In this document: one piece after another, positions 50,907 through 58,791 of the stretch | Position numbering within the stretch: the first letter of the stretch is position 1 | How the letters are laid out: the number at the start of each line of letters is the position of its first letter | Origin: Propionibacteriaceae bacterium | GTDB taxonomy: Bacteria; Actinomycetota; Actinomycetes; Propionibacteriales; Propionibacteriaceae | Assembly (NCBI GenBank): GCA_031272505.1 | Contig: JAISTQ010000022.1 | Span: forward strand, 1 to 58,992 | Direction: 5' to 3' | Length of the DNA: 58,992 nt | The notes under the pieces: model-generated | What the model saw: the letters and a program-made list of their open reading frames with translations, nothing else | Told to the model about the DNA's origin: nothing | Databases searched by the model: none | Program-made: the position numbers and the translations under genes

Positions 50907-51893
50907 ATGGAACTCTTCCTCCACCCGGAGAGCCCCGGTGAGAAGCTGCTGCTGATGGTGATCGCCATTGCGATCTTCGTCGCAGTCACCGGGGCCATCC
51001 TGGGCCTGCTCAGCCTTCCCAAACGGGCGCCACGCTGGTTGACGCCCTTGGGTTTCCTGGCGCCGGCGGTGGTCGCCGTCTGTTTCGGGCTGGTCTATCC
51101 GGCCGCGGTGACCGTCGGCAACTCGTTCAAGGATCGGACGGGGCAGGAGTTCGTCGGCCTGGACAACTACGCCCAGGCTTTCACTGAAGGCCAGTTCCTG
51201 ATTGTGCTGCGCAACTCGGTGCTCTGGGTGGTGCTGGTCCCGCTGCTGGCCACCGCCATGGGGTTGCTGTACGCCGCGCTGGTGGATCGCACCCGCTTCG
51301 AGAAAACCGCCAAGACGCTGATGTTCCTGCCGATGGCGATCTCGATGGTGGGCGCGTCGATCATCTGGAAATTCGTCTACGACAACAAGGTCGGCCTGCT
51401 CTCCCAGGCGTACGTCTGGGTGGCTTCGCTCTTCGGACAGGAGGTGACGGCCCCGCAGTGGCTGATGAACGCCCCCGCGAACACCGCGTTCCTGATCGTG
51501 GTGATGGTCTGGATCCAGGCCGGATTCGCGATGACGGTGCTGTCGGCAGCGATCAAGGCGATCCCGGACGAGATCAACGAGGCGGCGCTGCTGGACGGGC
51601 TGTCGCAATGGCAGCTCTTTCGCACCATCACCATCCCGATGATCCGCCCGTCCATCGTGGTGGTGTTGACGACGGTGGCGATGACGTCGCTAAAAGCCTT
51701 TGACGTGGTCCGCACCATGACCGGCGGCAACTTCGACACCTCGGTGATCGCCAACGAGTTCTACACCCAGTCGTTCACCAACCAGAACAAGGGGATGGGG
51801 GCGGCGCTGGCCGTGCTGCTGTTCGTGATCATCATCCCGGTGATCGTCTACAACGTGCGGCAACTGCGCAAATCCGAGGAGGTGCGCCGATGA
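50907..51893 (+). CDS. ABC sugar permease (AglF-like)
   Basis: 328 residues with seven or eight hydrophobic segments, including an N-terminal extra helix. The EAA loop reads INEAALLDGLSQWQLFRTIT, the contact site for the ATPase. PLGFLAPAVVAVCFGLVYPA and FLPMAISMVGASIIWKF are typical of MalF-type permeases of the CUT1 class. It pairs with the next gene, whose start overlaps its stop (ATGA). No ATPase gene is in the operon; CUT1 systems of Gram-positives commonly share an MsiK-type ATPase encoded elsewhere. Confidence 0.92.
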   Translation: MELFLHPESPGEKLLLMVIAIAIFVAVTGAILGLLSLPKRAPRWLTPLGFLAPAVVAVCFGLVYPAAVTVGNSFKDRTGQEFVGLDNYAQAFTEGQFLIVLRNSVLWVVLVPLLATAMGLLYAALVDRTRFEKTAKTLMFLPMAISMVGASIIWKFVYDNKVGLLSQAYVWVASLFGQEVTAPQWLMNAPANTAFLIVVMVWIQAGFAMTVLSAAIKAIPDEINEAALLDGLSQWQLFRTITIPMIRPSIVVVLTTVAMTSLKAFDVVRTMTGGNFDTSVIANEFYTQSFTNQNKGMGAALAVLLFVIIIPVIVYNVRQLRKSEEVRR

Positions 51894-52807
51894 GCACCGC
51901 CAAATCCACACCGCGCGAGCGTCGGCTCACCCGCGTCGAACGCCGCCTGATCGCCTCTAAAAACCGGCTCAGCTCGCCGTGGGCTTCGGGGATCGCGCTG
52001 GTGATCGCGATGCTGTGGACCGTCCCCACCATCGGGCTGCTGGTGACCAGCTTCCGCGGCAACCGCCGTCAGATCACGTCAAGTGGCTGGTGGGAGGCGC
52101 TCGCCCCGGCCAATTGGGGGAGTTTCTCGCTCGTCAACTATGAGACCGCCCTCGGCGCGCAAAACAAGCTGGGCGACTATTTCACCAACTCGCTGGTGGT
52201 GACGCTGCCGTCGGTGCTGATCCCGATCACGCTGGCGCTGCTCGCCGCCTACGCCTTCGCCTGGACGGAATTCCGGGGCCGCAACATCTTGTTCATCGCC
52301 ATCTTCTCGCTGCAGGTGGTCCCCATCCAGGTGACCATGATCCCGCTGCTCACCCAATATGTGAACTGGGGGCTGGAAGGCACTTTCTGGGTGCTCTGGC
52401 TCTCCCACGCCATGTTCGGCCTGCCGCTGGCGATCTTCCTGCTGCACAACTTCATGCGGGAGATCCCGCGCGAGTTGATCGAGGCCGCCCGCGTCGACGG
52501 GGCGGGGCACGTCCAGGTCTTCCTGCGGGTGGTGATGCCGCTGATGACCCCGGCTATCGCCTCGTTTGCGATCTTCCAGTTCCTCTGGGTCTGGAACGAC
52601 CTGCTCGTCGCCTTGGCCTTCGCTGGCAACACCCCGGAGGTGGCCCCGCTCACCGCCCGGCTCTCCGACATGGTGGGCTCCCGCGGCTCGGCTTGGCATC
52701 TGCTTTCCGCCGGGGCGTTCATCTCGATGGTGGTGCCGGTGGCGGTCTTCCTGGCGTTGCAGCGGTTCTTCGTGCGCGGGCTGCTGGCCGGATCGGTGAA
52801 AGGCTGA
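51890..52807 (+). CDS. ABC sugar permease (AglG-like)
   Basis: 305 residues with six membrane segments after a basic N-terminus. The EAA loop is LIEAARVDGAGHVQVFLRVV, and IFSLQVVPIQVTMIPLLTQY and FLWVWNDLLVALAF are typical MalG/CUT1 motifs. It forms the heterodimeric channel with the preceding permease, to which it is coupled by a 4-bp overlap. It is followed 1 bp later by the beta-phosphoglucomutase gene. Confidence 0.92.
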   Translation: MSTAKSTPRERRLTRVERRLIASKNRLSSPWASGIALVIAMLWTVPTIGLLVTSFRGNRRQITSSGWWEALAPANWGSFSLVNYETALGAQNKLGDYFTNSLVVTLPSVLIPITLALLAAYAFAWTEFRGRNILFIAIFSLQVVPIQVTMIPLLTQYVNWGLEGTFWVLWLSHAMFGLPLAIFLLHNFMREIPRELIEAARVDGAGHVQVFLRVVMPLMTPAIASFAIFQFLWVWNDLLVALAFAGNTPEVAPLTARLSDMVGSRGSAWHLLSAGAFISMVVPVAVFLALQRFFVRGLLAGSVKG

Positions 52808-52808
52808 C

Positions 52809-53507
52809 ATGGACGGCTATCTATTTGACTTGGACGGCGTCCTGGTCCCCACCGCCGCGCTGCACCAACAGGCGTGGCGCCGGATGTTCGAAGAATGCTT
52901 CGCCTCCCAAACCCATCCGCCCGCCAGCTACGCCGATGACGACTACTATCGCTGCCTCGATGGCCGTCCGCGCTATGACGGCGTGGCCGACGTGCTGGCC
53001 TCGCGCGGGATCGCCCTGCCGTGGGGCTCCCCGGACGATGCGCCCGCCGCCGAGACCGTCTGCGGGCTGGGCAACCGCAAGGACGCCTACTTCCGCGACC
53101 TGTTGGCCGCGGGCGAACTGCAACCGTACCCGGAGACCGTCGGGGTGCTGCAAACCCTGCGCGAGCGCGGGGCGGTATTCGCGGTGGTCAGCTCTTCGGA
53201 GAACGCGCGGCAGGTGTTGCAGCGCGCGGGCCTCGGCGAGTGGTTCACGCACATCGTTGACGGCCGTTACCGATCTGATCATGGGTTGCGCGGCAAACCC
53301 GCCCCCGATACCTTCCTGGCCGGGGCCGACCTGCTCGGGTTGGCGGCATCGCGCTGCGCGGTGGTGGAGGACGCGCTCTCCGGGGTGGCGGCCGGACGGG
53401 CGGGCGGATTCGGCCTGGTGGCCGGGGTGGATCGCGAAACCCAGGCGCAGCCGCTGTATGACGCCGGGGCTGACGTGGTGATCGATTCGCTGGAGGGGCT
53501 GTTATGA
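52809..53507 (+). CDS. pgmB: Beta-phosphoglucomutase
   Basis: 232 residues of the HAD superfamily. The phospho-Asp motif is YLFDLDGVLVPTAALHQQAW (Asp7 nucleophile, Asp9 acid/base). FAVVSSSENARQVL, GKPAPDTFLAGADLLG and VVEDALSGVAAGRAGG complete the HAD motifs. It converts beta-glucose-1-phosphate to glucose-6-phosphate. It sits between the sugar permeases and a GH65 phosphorylase, overlapping the latter by 4 bp (ATGA), exactly the pair needed to use an alpha-linked glucose disaccharide by phosphorolysis. Confidence 0.93.
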   Translation: MDGYLFDLDGVLVPTAALHQQAWRRMFEECFASQTHPPASYADDDYYRCLDGRPRYDGVADVLASRGIALPWGSPDDAPAAETVCGLGNRKDAYFRDLLAAGELQPYPETVGVLQTLRERGAVFAVVSSSENARQVLQRAGLGEWFTHIVDGRYRSDHGLRGKPAPDTFLAGADLLGLAASRCAVVEDALSGVAAGRAGGFGLVAGVDRETQAQPLYDAGADVVIDSLEGLL

Positions 53508-55597
53508 CGTGGGTTGATCCGCTGGACCGCGGGCGTTTCCCCGCTGACGAATGGGCTTTGCTCGAAGTGAGCGGCCCCGATTCGCCCGCCCGCGAAAACC
53601 ACGCGCAGACGCTATTTAATGTGGCCAACGGCTACCTGGGCATCCGTCCGGGCAGCGGGTTGACGTTCATCAACGGCTTCCACGAGACCTACCGCATCCG
53701 CCACGCGGAGAACGCCTACGCGCTGGCCCGGGTCGGCCAAGTGATGGTGCCGGTGCCGGATGGCACTTGCTTCGAGGTGACGGTGGCAGGCGTCCCCCTG
53801 CGCGATTGCGAGTTGGTGAGCCGGACGCGGCGGCTGGATTTCCGTGATGGCGAGCTGATCCAGGACGAGGTGTGGCGGCTCCCGGACGGCCTGGAGATCC
53901 AAATCCGGCAGACTTGGCTGGCGTGCCTGTCCCGCCCAGGGTTGGCCGTCACCACTCTCCAGGTGGACGCCGGGGGAGCGCCGGTGGAGATCGCCGGCCC
54001 CTTGCGCGTCGGTTTCGCGCCGGCGGAATCACCCGAAGCGGGCGACCCGCGTCAAGCCGAACTCCCCATCGATGGCGGTCTGGAGTTGATCGACGACGCG
54101 GGCCCACTGGCCGCCTACCGGTGCCGCAATTCGCGGCTCGCAGTGGTCGTCGGTCGGCGCGATACGGCCACTGCGGCGAGGTTGACGCGCTACCTGAGTT
54201 ACGCCACTACGCCTTTTGGCCCGGACGGGGTGGCCGACGGCTTGGCCGTCACCCTTGATGAAGACTTGGCTGGGCTGAAGGCCGAATGTGCGCGAACCTT
54301 GGCTGCGGCTCCGGATTTGGCCGGGCTGCGCGCCGAGCAACGCGCCTGGCTGGCCGCCTTTTGGGAGCGCGGCGACGTGCGGGTGGAGTTGGATTCCCCG
54401 TCCAAACAATTGGCCATCCAGCAGGCGATCCGGTTCGAGCTGTTCCAGCTCGCCCAGGCGACGGCCGCTCCCGGCGAGCAGGGCATTCCGGCGAAGGGAC
54501 TGAGCGGCAGCGGCTATTCGGGGCATTATTTCTGGGACGAGGAGCTCTTCATCCTGCCCTTCCTTACTTACAGCGATCCGGGCCGGGCCCGGCAGGTGTT
54601 GCGCTTCCGGCATCGGATGCTGGGCGCGGCCAAGCGGCGGGCCGCCGAGTTGGAGCTGGCGGGGGCGCTCTACCCGTGGCGGACCATCAACGGCGAGGAG
54701 GCGTCCGCCTATTTCCCGGCGGGCACGGCGCAGTATCACATCTCGGCGGATGTCGCCTATGCGGTGCAGCAGTATGTGAACGCCACCGGGGATCGCGGTT
54801 TCCTGGCCGACGGTGGGGCGGAGATTTTGGCCGAGACCGCCCGGATGTGGGCCGATCTGGGTTTTTGGGGTGACGACGGCAGCTTCCACATCCACGGCGT
54901 CACCGGGCCGGACGAATACTCCGCGCTGGTGGACGACAACTACTACACCAACGCGATGGCCCGGCATAATCTGCGCAGCGCGATCAGCGCGTGGCAGGCA
55001 CTGGGCGACGCGGGTGAGCTCCAGGAATGGCGGCGGATCGCCGACGCGATGCACCTGGGGTTTGACGAGCGGCGGGGAGTGCATCCCCAGGACGCCCAGT
55101 TCTTGCATCGGGAGCCGTGGCCGGCTCAAGAGCAACGCCGACCGCTGCTGCTGCACTACCACCCGTTGGTGATCTATCGGCATCAGGTCGTCAAACAGGC
55201 GGACGTGGTGTTGGCGCTGCACCTGCTCAGCCACGAGTTCACCGCCGCCGAGAAACGCGCCGATTTCGCCTACTACGACCCGCTCACCACCGGAGATTCC
55301 ACCCTTTCGGCGGCAACCCAGGCGATCATCGCGGCCGAGGTGGGCGCGGCGGAACTGGCGGAACGCTATTTCGAGCAGGCCCTCTTCGTCGACCTCGCGG
55401 ATCTGCACCACAACACGGCTGACGGCGTCCACCTGGCTTCGGCGGGCGGCGTCTGGCTGGCCCTGGTCGCCGGTTTCGCCGGGATGCGGGACAGTGACGG
55501 CGAGATCCGCTTCGATCCGCACTTGCCGCCGGGCTGGAAGTCGCTGATGTTCTCCCTCACCGTGGGCGGCGAACCCACCCAATACGTCTTTACTTAA
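53504..55597 (+). CDS. GH65 glycoside phosphorylase (maltose/kojibiose/nigerose type)
   Basis: 697 residues. It has an N-terminal beta-sandwich (NVANGYLGIRPG, FHETYRI), then an (alpha/alpha)6 barrel with GYSGHYFWDEELFILPFLTY, the general acid in TGPDEYSALVDDNYYTNAMA (Glu471), KQADVVLALHLL (phosphate side) and DGVHLASAGGVWLALVAGFA. GH65 enzymes split alpha-glucobioses with phosphate to beta-glucose-1-phosphate and glucose. It is slightly shorter than maltose phosphorylases (~750), and its linkage specificity cannot be read safely. The adjacent pgmB consumes its product. Its end overlaps the convergent lacI-type gene by 4 bp. Confidence 0.9.
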   Translation: MTWVDPLDRGRFPADEWALLEVSGPDSPARENHAQTLFNVANGYLGIRPGSGLTFINGFHETYRIRHAENAYALARVGQVMVPVPDGTCFEVTVAGVPLRDCELVSRTRRLDFRDGELIQDEVWRLPDGLEIQIRQTWLACLSRPGLAVTTLQVDAGGAPVEIAGPLRVGFAPAESPEAGDPRQAELPIDGGLELIDDAGPLAAYRCRNSRLAVVVGRRDTATAARLTRYLSYATTPFGPDGVADGLAVTLDEDLAGLKAECARTLAAAPDLAGLRAEQRAWLAAFWERGDVRVELDSPSKQLAIQQAIRFELFQLAQATAAPGEQGIPAKGLSGSGYSGHYFWDEELFILPFLTYSDPGRARQVLRFRHRMLGAAKRRAAELELAGALYPWRTINGEEASAYFPAGTAQYHISADVAYAVQQYVNATGDRGFLADGGAEILAETARMWADLGFWGDDGSFHIHGVTGPDEYSALVDDNYYTNAMARHNLRSAISAWQALGDAGELQEWRRIADAMHLGFDERRGVHPQDAQFLHREPWPAQEQRRPLLLHYHPLVIYRHQVVKQADVVLALHLLSHEFTAAEKRADFAYYDPLTTGDSTLSAATQAIIAAEVGAAELAERYFEQALFVDLADLHHNTADGVHLASAGGVWLALVAGFAGMRDSDGEIRFDPHLPPGWKSLMFSLTVGGEPTQYVFT

Positions 55598-56604
55598 GGC
55601 TTAGGCAGCTTCGGCCCGGTCGAGGTACGCGCCACCAATTCGGTCTCAAACAGGGTTTGCTCCGGCATCGCTTGGCCGGCGGTGGCCTCCAACACCAGCC
55701 GGGCGGCTTCGGCACCTTGCCGGTAGGCCGGTTGGGAGACGGTGCTCAAGCCCATGATTTCGCCCAGGTTGTGGCCGTCAAGGCCGATCACGGAGACCTC
55801 CGCGCCGGGGGTGATTCCGCGTTGGCGCAGCGCCAACATCACGCCCATCGCGGTCTCGTCCGAGGCGGCGAAGATGGCGGTGACGTCCGGGCGGCGGTCC
55901 AGCAGCGCGTTGGCGGCCCGATGGCCGCCCACCGCCGTCATGTCAGCGGGGGAGTCCAGATCGTCGTCGGGAGCCAACCCGTGATCCAGCATGGCTTGCC
56001 GCCAGCCGCTGCGGCGGCGCATCGTGGGGGCGGCCGGATTGCGGTCGGTCGCCGATCCGGAGACGTGCCCGATCACGGTGTGCCCGAGGCTGACGAGGTG
56101 GGAGACGGCCAGCGCGGCCGCGGCTTGGTCGTCAATCCCGACGTGCGGGAATCCGGGCTGCTGCACCGAGATGAACACCGCCGGCACATTCAGCGAACGC
56201 AGCTGCTCGACTTCGTCGTCCGCGAAGAACATCGAGGCCACCACCACCGCGTCCACCCGCCGGGCGAGCACGTCCGCGTCGAAGGTCTTGCGGGGCAGCA
56301 CGCTGTCGGGCAGCGAGTAGAGCAGCGCGTCGAAATCCGCCTCCCGCAACGTGTGCTCCGCCCCTTCGAGGGCGGTGGCGAAGAACCAACGTGAGATCGC
56401 CGGGGCCACCAACCCGACGCTCCGGGTGCGCCCGCTGGCCAGGGCCGCCGCGCTTGGGGAGGGCACATAGCCCAACTCGCTGGCCGCCGCCTGCACCGCC
56501 GCCGCCGTGGCCGGCGCCACACTCGGCAACCCCCGCAACGCCCGCGACACCGTAGCCGTCGACACCCCGACCGCCTTGGCCACTTCTTCGATACTCACAC
56601 TCAC
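55594..56604 (-). CDS. LacI-family repressor of the sugar operon
   Basis: 336 residues. The DNA-binding domain IEEVAKAVGVSTATVSRALR with hinge GYVPSPSAAALASGRT is followed by a periplasmic-binding-like domain (SVGLVAPAISRWFFATALEG, AIFAASDETAMGVMLALRQR). The GTG start has no obvious ribosome binding site. It lies tail-to-tail with the GH65 gene, and an operator matching those of the sugar operon lies about 34 bp upstream of it, so it probably controls both. The inducer would be the transported disaccharide or a product. Confidence 0.92.
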   Translation of the reverse strand: MSVSIEEVAKAVGVSTATVSRALRGLPSVAPATAAAVQAAASELGYVPSPSAAALASGRTRSVGLVAPAISRWFFATALEGAEHTLREADFDALLYSLPDSVLPRKTFDADVLARRVDAVVVASMFFADDEVEQLRSLNVPAVFISVQQPGFPHVGIDDQAAAALAVSHLVSLGHTVIGHVSGSATDRNPAAPTMRRRSGWRQAMLDHGLAPDDDLDSPADMTAVGGHRAANALLDRRPDVTAIFAASDETAMGVMLALRQRGITPGAEVSVIGLDGHNLGEIMGLSTVSQPAYRQGAEAARLVLEATAGQAMPEQTLFETELVARTSTGPKLPKP

Positions 56605-56637
56605 ACGCCCTATTCTGCCCCAAAACCCCCACCTTGA

Positions 56638-56651
56638 TGCAAGCGTTTACA
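56638..56651. promoter_or_regulatory. LacI-type operator upstream of the repressor gene
   Basis: TGCAAGCGTTTACA matches the sugar-operon operators at 11-12 of 14 positions (consensus TGYAAGCGYTTRCA). It suggests autoregulation. Confidence 0.75.
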
Positions 56652-56723
56652 CCGCGATCCCGATCCACAGCCTCACCTTTCCGTAGAGTCGGTCAGTCCG
56701 GAGATTGCGGCGGCTTGGGAAAA

Positions 56724-56735
56724 ATACTATAGTAT
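56724..56735. promoter_or_regulatory. Palindrome overlapping the vapBC -10 box
   Basis: ATACTATAGTAT is a perfect 12-bp palindrome that includes the TATAGT box lying 7 nt before the antitoxin ATG. It is a likely autoregulatory operator of the toxin-antitoxin pair. Confidence 0.55.
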
Positions 56736-56740
56736 CTCTT

Positions 56741-57097
56741 ATGGTATCGAGTTCGGGGTTTTCTGACCTGGTGTGGCAGGTCGGGCAGGGGCCGACGCGG
56801 CCGGTTTCGGTCACGGTCACCCAGGGGACGTTCGCGGCAGCCAAAGAGATGGCGGGCGAGCGGGGGTTGTCGTCGTTTGTGGAGGAGGCGCTGCAGCGGC
56901 AAATACGCCGGGTCAAGTTGCGCGAGTTGGTCGATTGGATGGCCGAAGGCCAGGAAGATCCCATCGATTGGGAGGACGTTGATCGCAAGGCCGAGATCCT
57001 GCGTAAGCATGAGGCTTTTGTGCGCGAGCTGGAGGAACAGGCGCCGGCCCAGTCGTCGAAGCCGGGAACGGAACACCAATCCAAGGAGGCGGCGTGA
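56741..57097 (+). CDS. VapB-like antitoxin
   Basis: 118 residues. RPVSVTVTQGTFAAAKEMAG, ERGLSSFVEEALQRQIRRVK fits a ribbon-helix-helix or related strand-helix-helix DNA-binding domain, and the acidic C-terminal half (WMAEGQEDPIDWEDVD and ELEEQAPAQ) would wrap the toxin. The ATG follows TATAGT by 7 nt; an upstream in-frame start would lie within the palindromic operator. The toxin gene follows with a 4-bp overlap. It is longer than typical VapB proteins (~75-90 residues). Confidence 0.75.
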   Translation: MVSSSGFSDLVWQVGQGPTRPVSVTVTQGTFAAAKEMAGERGLSSFVEEALQRQIRRVKLRELVDWMAEGQEDPIDWEDVDRKAEILRKHEAFVRELEEQAPAQSSKPGTEHQSKEAA

Positions 57098-57501
57098 GCA
57101 CCGATCCCACCATCGTCTTGGATGCTGAGGGTTTCTCGCGGGTCGTCCGGCGCGACCGGGACATGCTGCACTGGCTGGTGAGCGCGCTCAAATGCGATTG
57201 GGAGGTTTTCGTTTCGGCTGCCACCTTGGTGGAGGCGGTCGATCCGCAGATCTCGCGGGCGGCGGCTCGCTGGAGCGAATCAAAGCTGGACGTCGTGTCA
57301 GTGTCTGCCGACACGTCACACACGGCCACCGACATGCTGCGTACCGCCCGGCTCCACGGTCACACCCACGCACTCGATGCCCTCGTCGCCGCGACCGCGG
57401 CCGAGCTAAGCCGTCCCGTCACCATCCTGACGTCAGACCCGGCCGATCTCACCCAACTCACCCAAGACCACCCCAAAATCCTCGTCCAACCCCTCACGTA
57501 G
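57094..57501 (+). CDS. VapC-like PIN-domain toxin
   Basis: 135 residues with the PIN-domain acidic residues: Asp10 (TIVLDAEGF), Glu47 (ATLVEAVD), the later HTHALDALVAATAAEL and TSDPADLTQL. PIN toxins are Mg-dependent ribonucleases that cut tRNA or rRNA. The GTG start overlaps the antitoxin stop (GTGA), giving translational coupling. Confidence 0.85.
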   Translation: MSTDPTIVLDAEGFSRVVRRDRDMLHWLVSALKCDWEVFVSAATLVEAVDPQISRAAARWSESKLDVVSVSADTSHTATDMLRTARLHGHTHALDALVAATAAELSRPVTILTSDPADLTQLTQDHPKILVQPLT

Positions 57502-57606
57502 CTTCCCCGCTACGAATACTGACTGAATCGAACAACAGGTAAAGACCTTGACTCTGGAGCCAGGTTGAAAAACAGCGGACAGATCAAGTCGCGGTAAGCT
57601 AGCCGT

Positions 57607-58677
57607 GTGCGGAGTGTGGGGATACTGGGGGGCTCAGGGGTGGTTGGCACGGTGGTGGCTGAGATTTTGTGTCGGCGCGAGGACGTCCAGGTGGTGCTGC
57701 TGGGGCGGAATGTTGACCGGTTGACGGAGACGGCTGCCGCGCTGGGCGGTGAGCGGGTGAGTATCGTCCAGACGGACGCCACGGATCCGGTTTCGTTGCG
57801 CGCGGCTTTCGCGCCCCTCGACTTGGTGGTGGTGGCGGCGCCGCTGCTGGATCGGCTGGAACCGGTGGTCCAAGCCGCGTTGGATACCGGCACCGACTGG
57901 GTGGACGTGCTGCTCGACACCCCAGAGAAGTGGGAGATGTTTGATTCGTTGGCTTCGAGGTTCGAGGCCGATGGGCGGATCGGGTTGGTGGGTTCGGGCA
58001 TCCATCCGGGGTTGCCAGCGGTGCTGATCCGGGCGGCTGCGGCACGCAAACCGCTCACCAAGGCCGAGGTGGGCATGATCGTGAGCATGGATTGGTCGCG
58101 GGGGATTCCGCCCGAAACCGCGAAAGAGTTCACGCTGGAGATGGCGAACATGAAGGCCGGGAAGCTCAGCGGCGGCCAATGGCGCAAACTCTCGTGGATG
58201 AGCCCCAAGACCGTCACCAAGATCGATTTCGGGGAGCACGGAAAACGCAGTTGCGCGTACATGGCGCTCGAGGAGATTCGCCGCCTGCCCAGCGTCCTGC
58301 CTCAGCTTCGCGACGCGGGCCTGGCCGTATCCGGTTTCTCACCGCTGGTCGATTACTTGCTGATGCCGCTGGCCATGGTGATGACCGCCATCTCAAAACG
58401 GCTGGCCGGTCCGGCCGCCCGGATGATGGTGTGGGGGCTGGTGAAGACGGGCAAACCGCCGTACGACACGATTCTGCGCCTTGACGCGGACGGAGTGTCG
58501 GCCTCCGTGACCCACGCGGATTCCTATTGGCTCACCGCGGCCGTGGCAGCACTCACCGCAACCCAAATCCTCGACGGACACGTACCCCCAGGCGTCCAAC
58601 CCGCCGCCCTCGCCGTCAACCCCGAACAACTCCTGGACGACCTCGCCGCCCTAGGCACCACCGTCAATTGGAGCTGA
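57607..58677 (+). CDS. Saccharopine-dehydrogenase-like NAD(P)-binding protein
   Basis: 356 residues. The N-terminal Rossmann fold is VGILGGSGVVGTVVAEILCR, followed by LLGRNVDRL and APLDLVVVAAPL. The middle part GSGIHPGLPAVLIRAAAA and the C-terminal region resemble saccharopine dehydrogenase-related proteins of unknown substrate. There is no lysine-pathway gene nearby. The GTG start follows TAAGCT by 6 nt. A short hydrophobic segment (about residues 245-270, LLMPLAMVMTAISK) may associate with membranes. Confidence 0.8.
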   Translation: MRSVGILGGSGVVGTVVAEILCRREDVQVVLLGRNVDRLTETAAALGGERVSIVQTDATDPVSLRAAFAPLDLVVVAAPLLDRLEPVVQAALDTGTDWVDVLLDTPEKWEMFDSLASRFEADGRIGLVGSGIHPGLPAVLIRAAAARKPLTKAEVGMIVSMDWSRGIPPETAKEFTLEMANMKAGKLSGGQWRKLSWMSPKTVTKIDFGEHGKRSCAYMALEEIRRLPSVLPQLRDAGLAVSGFSPLVDYLLMPLAMVMTAISKRLAGPAARMMVWGLVKTGKPPYDTILRLDADGVSASVTHADSYWLTAAVAALTATQILDGHVPPGVQPAALAVNPEQLLDDLAALGTTVNWS

Positions 58678-58738
58678 CGGGGCGTCGGCGGATTCAGGGC
58701 CCACTACACATGGGTTTGTGATGAGCCCGTTAACGGCA

Positions 58739-58764
58739 GCGGCCCCGAGTTTCCCCGAGGCCGC
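58739..58764 (-). terminator. Hairpin after the right-edge surface-protein gene
   Basis: Read on the minus strand, a fully paired 10-bp stem (two G-U pairs) encloses the loop GGAAAC, 27 nt after the stop. On the plus strand the same sequence has two mismatches, so it fits the minus-strand gene better. No U-run follows. Confidence 0.5.
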
Positions 58765-58791
58765 CCGCCCTATTCAACTGTAGACAGAGGG

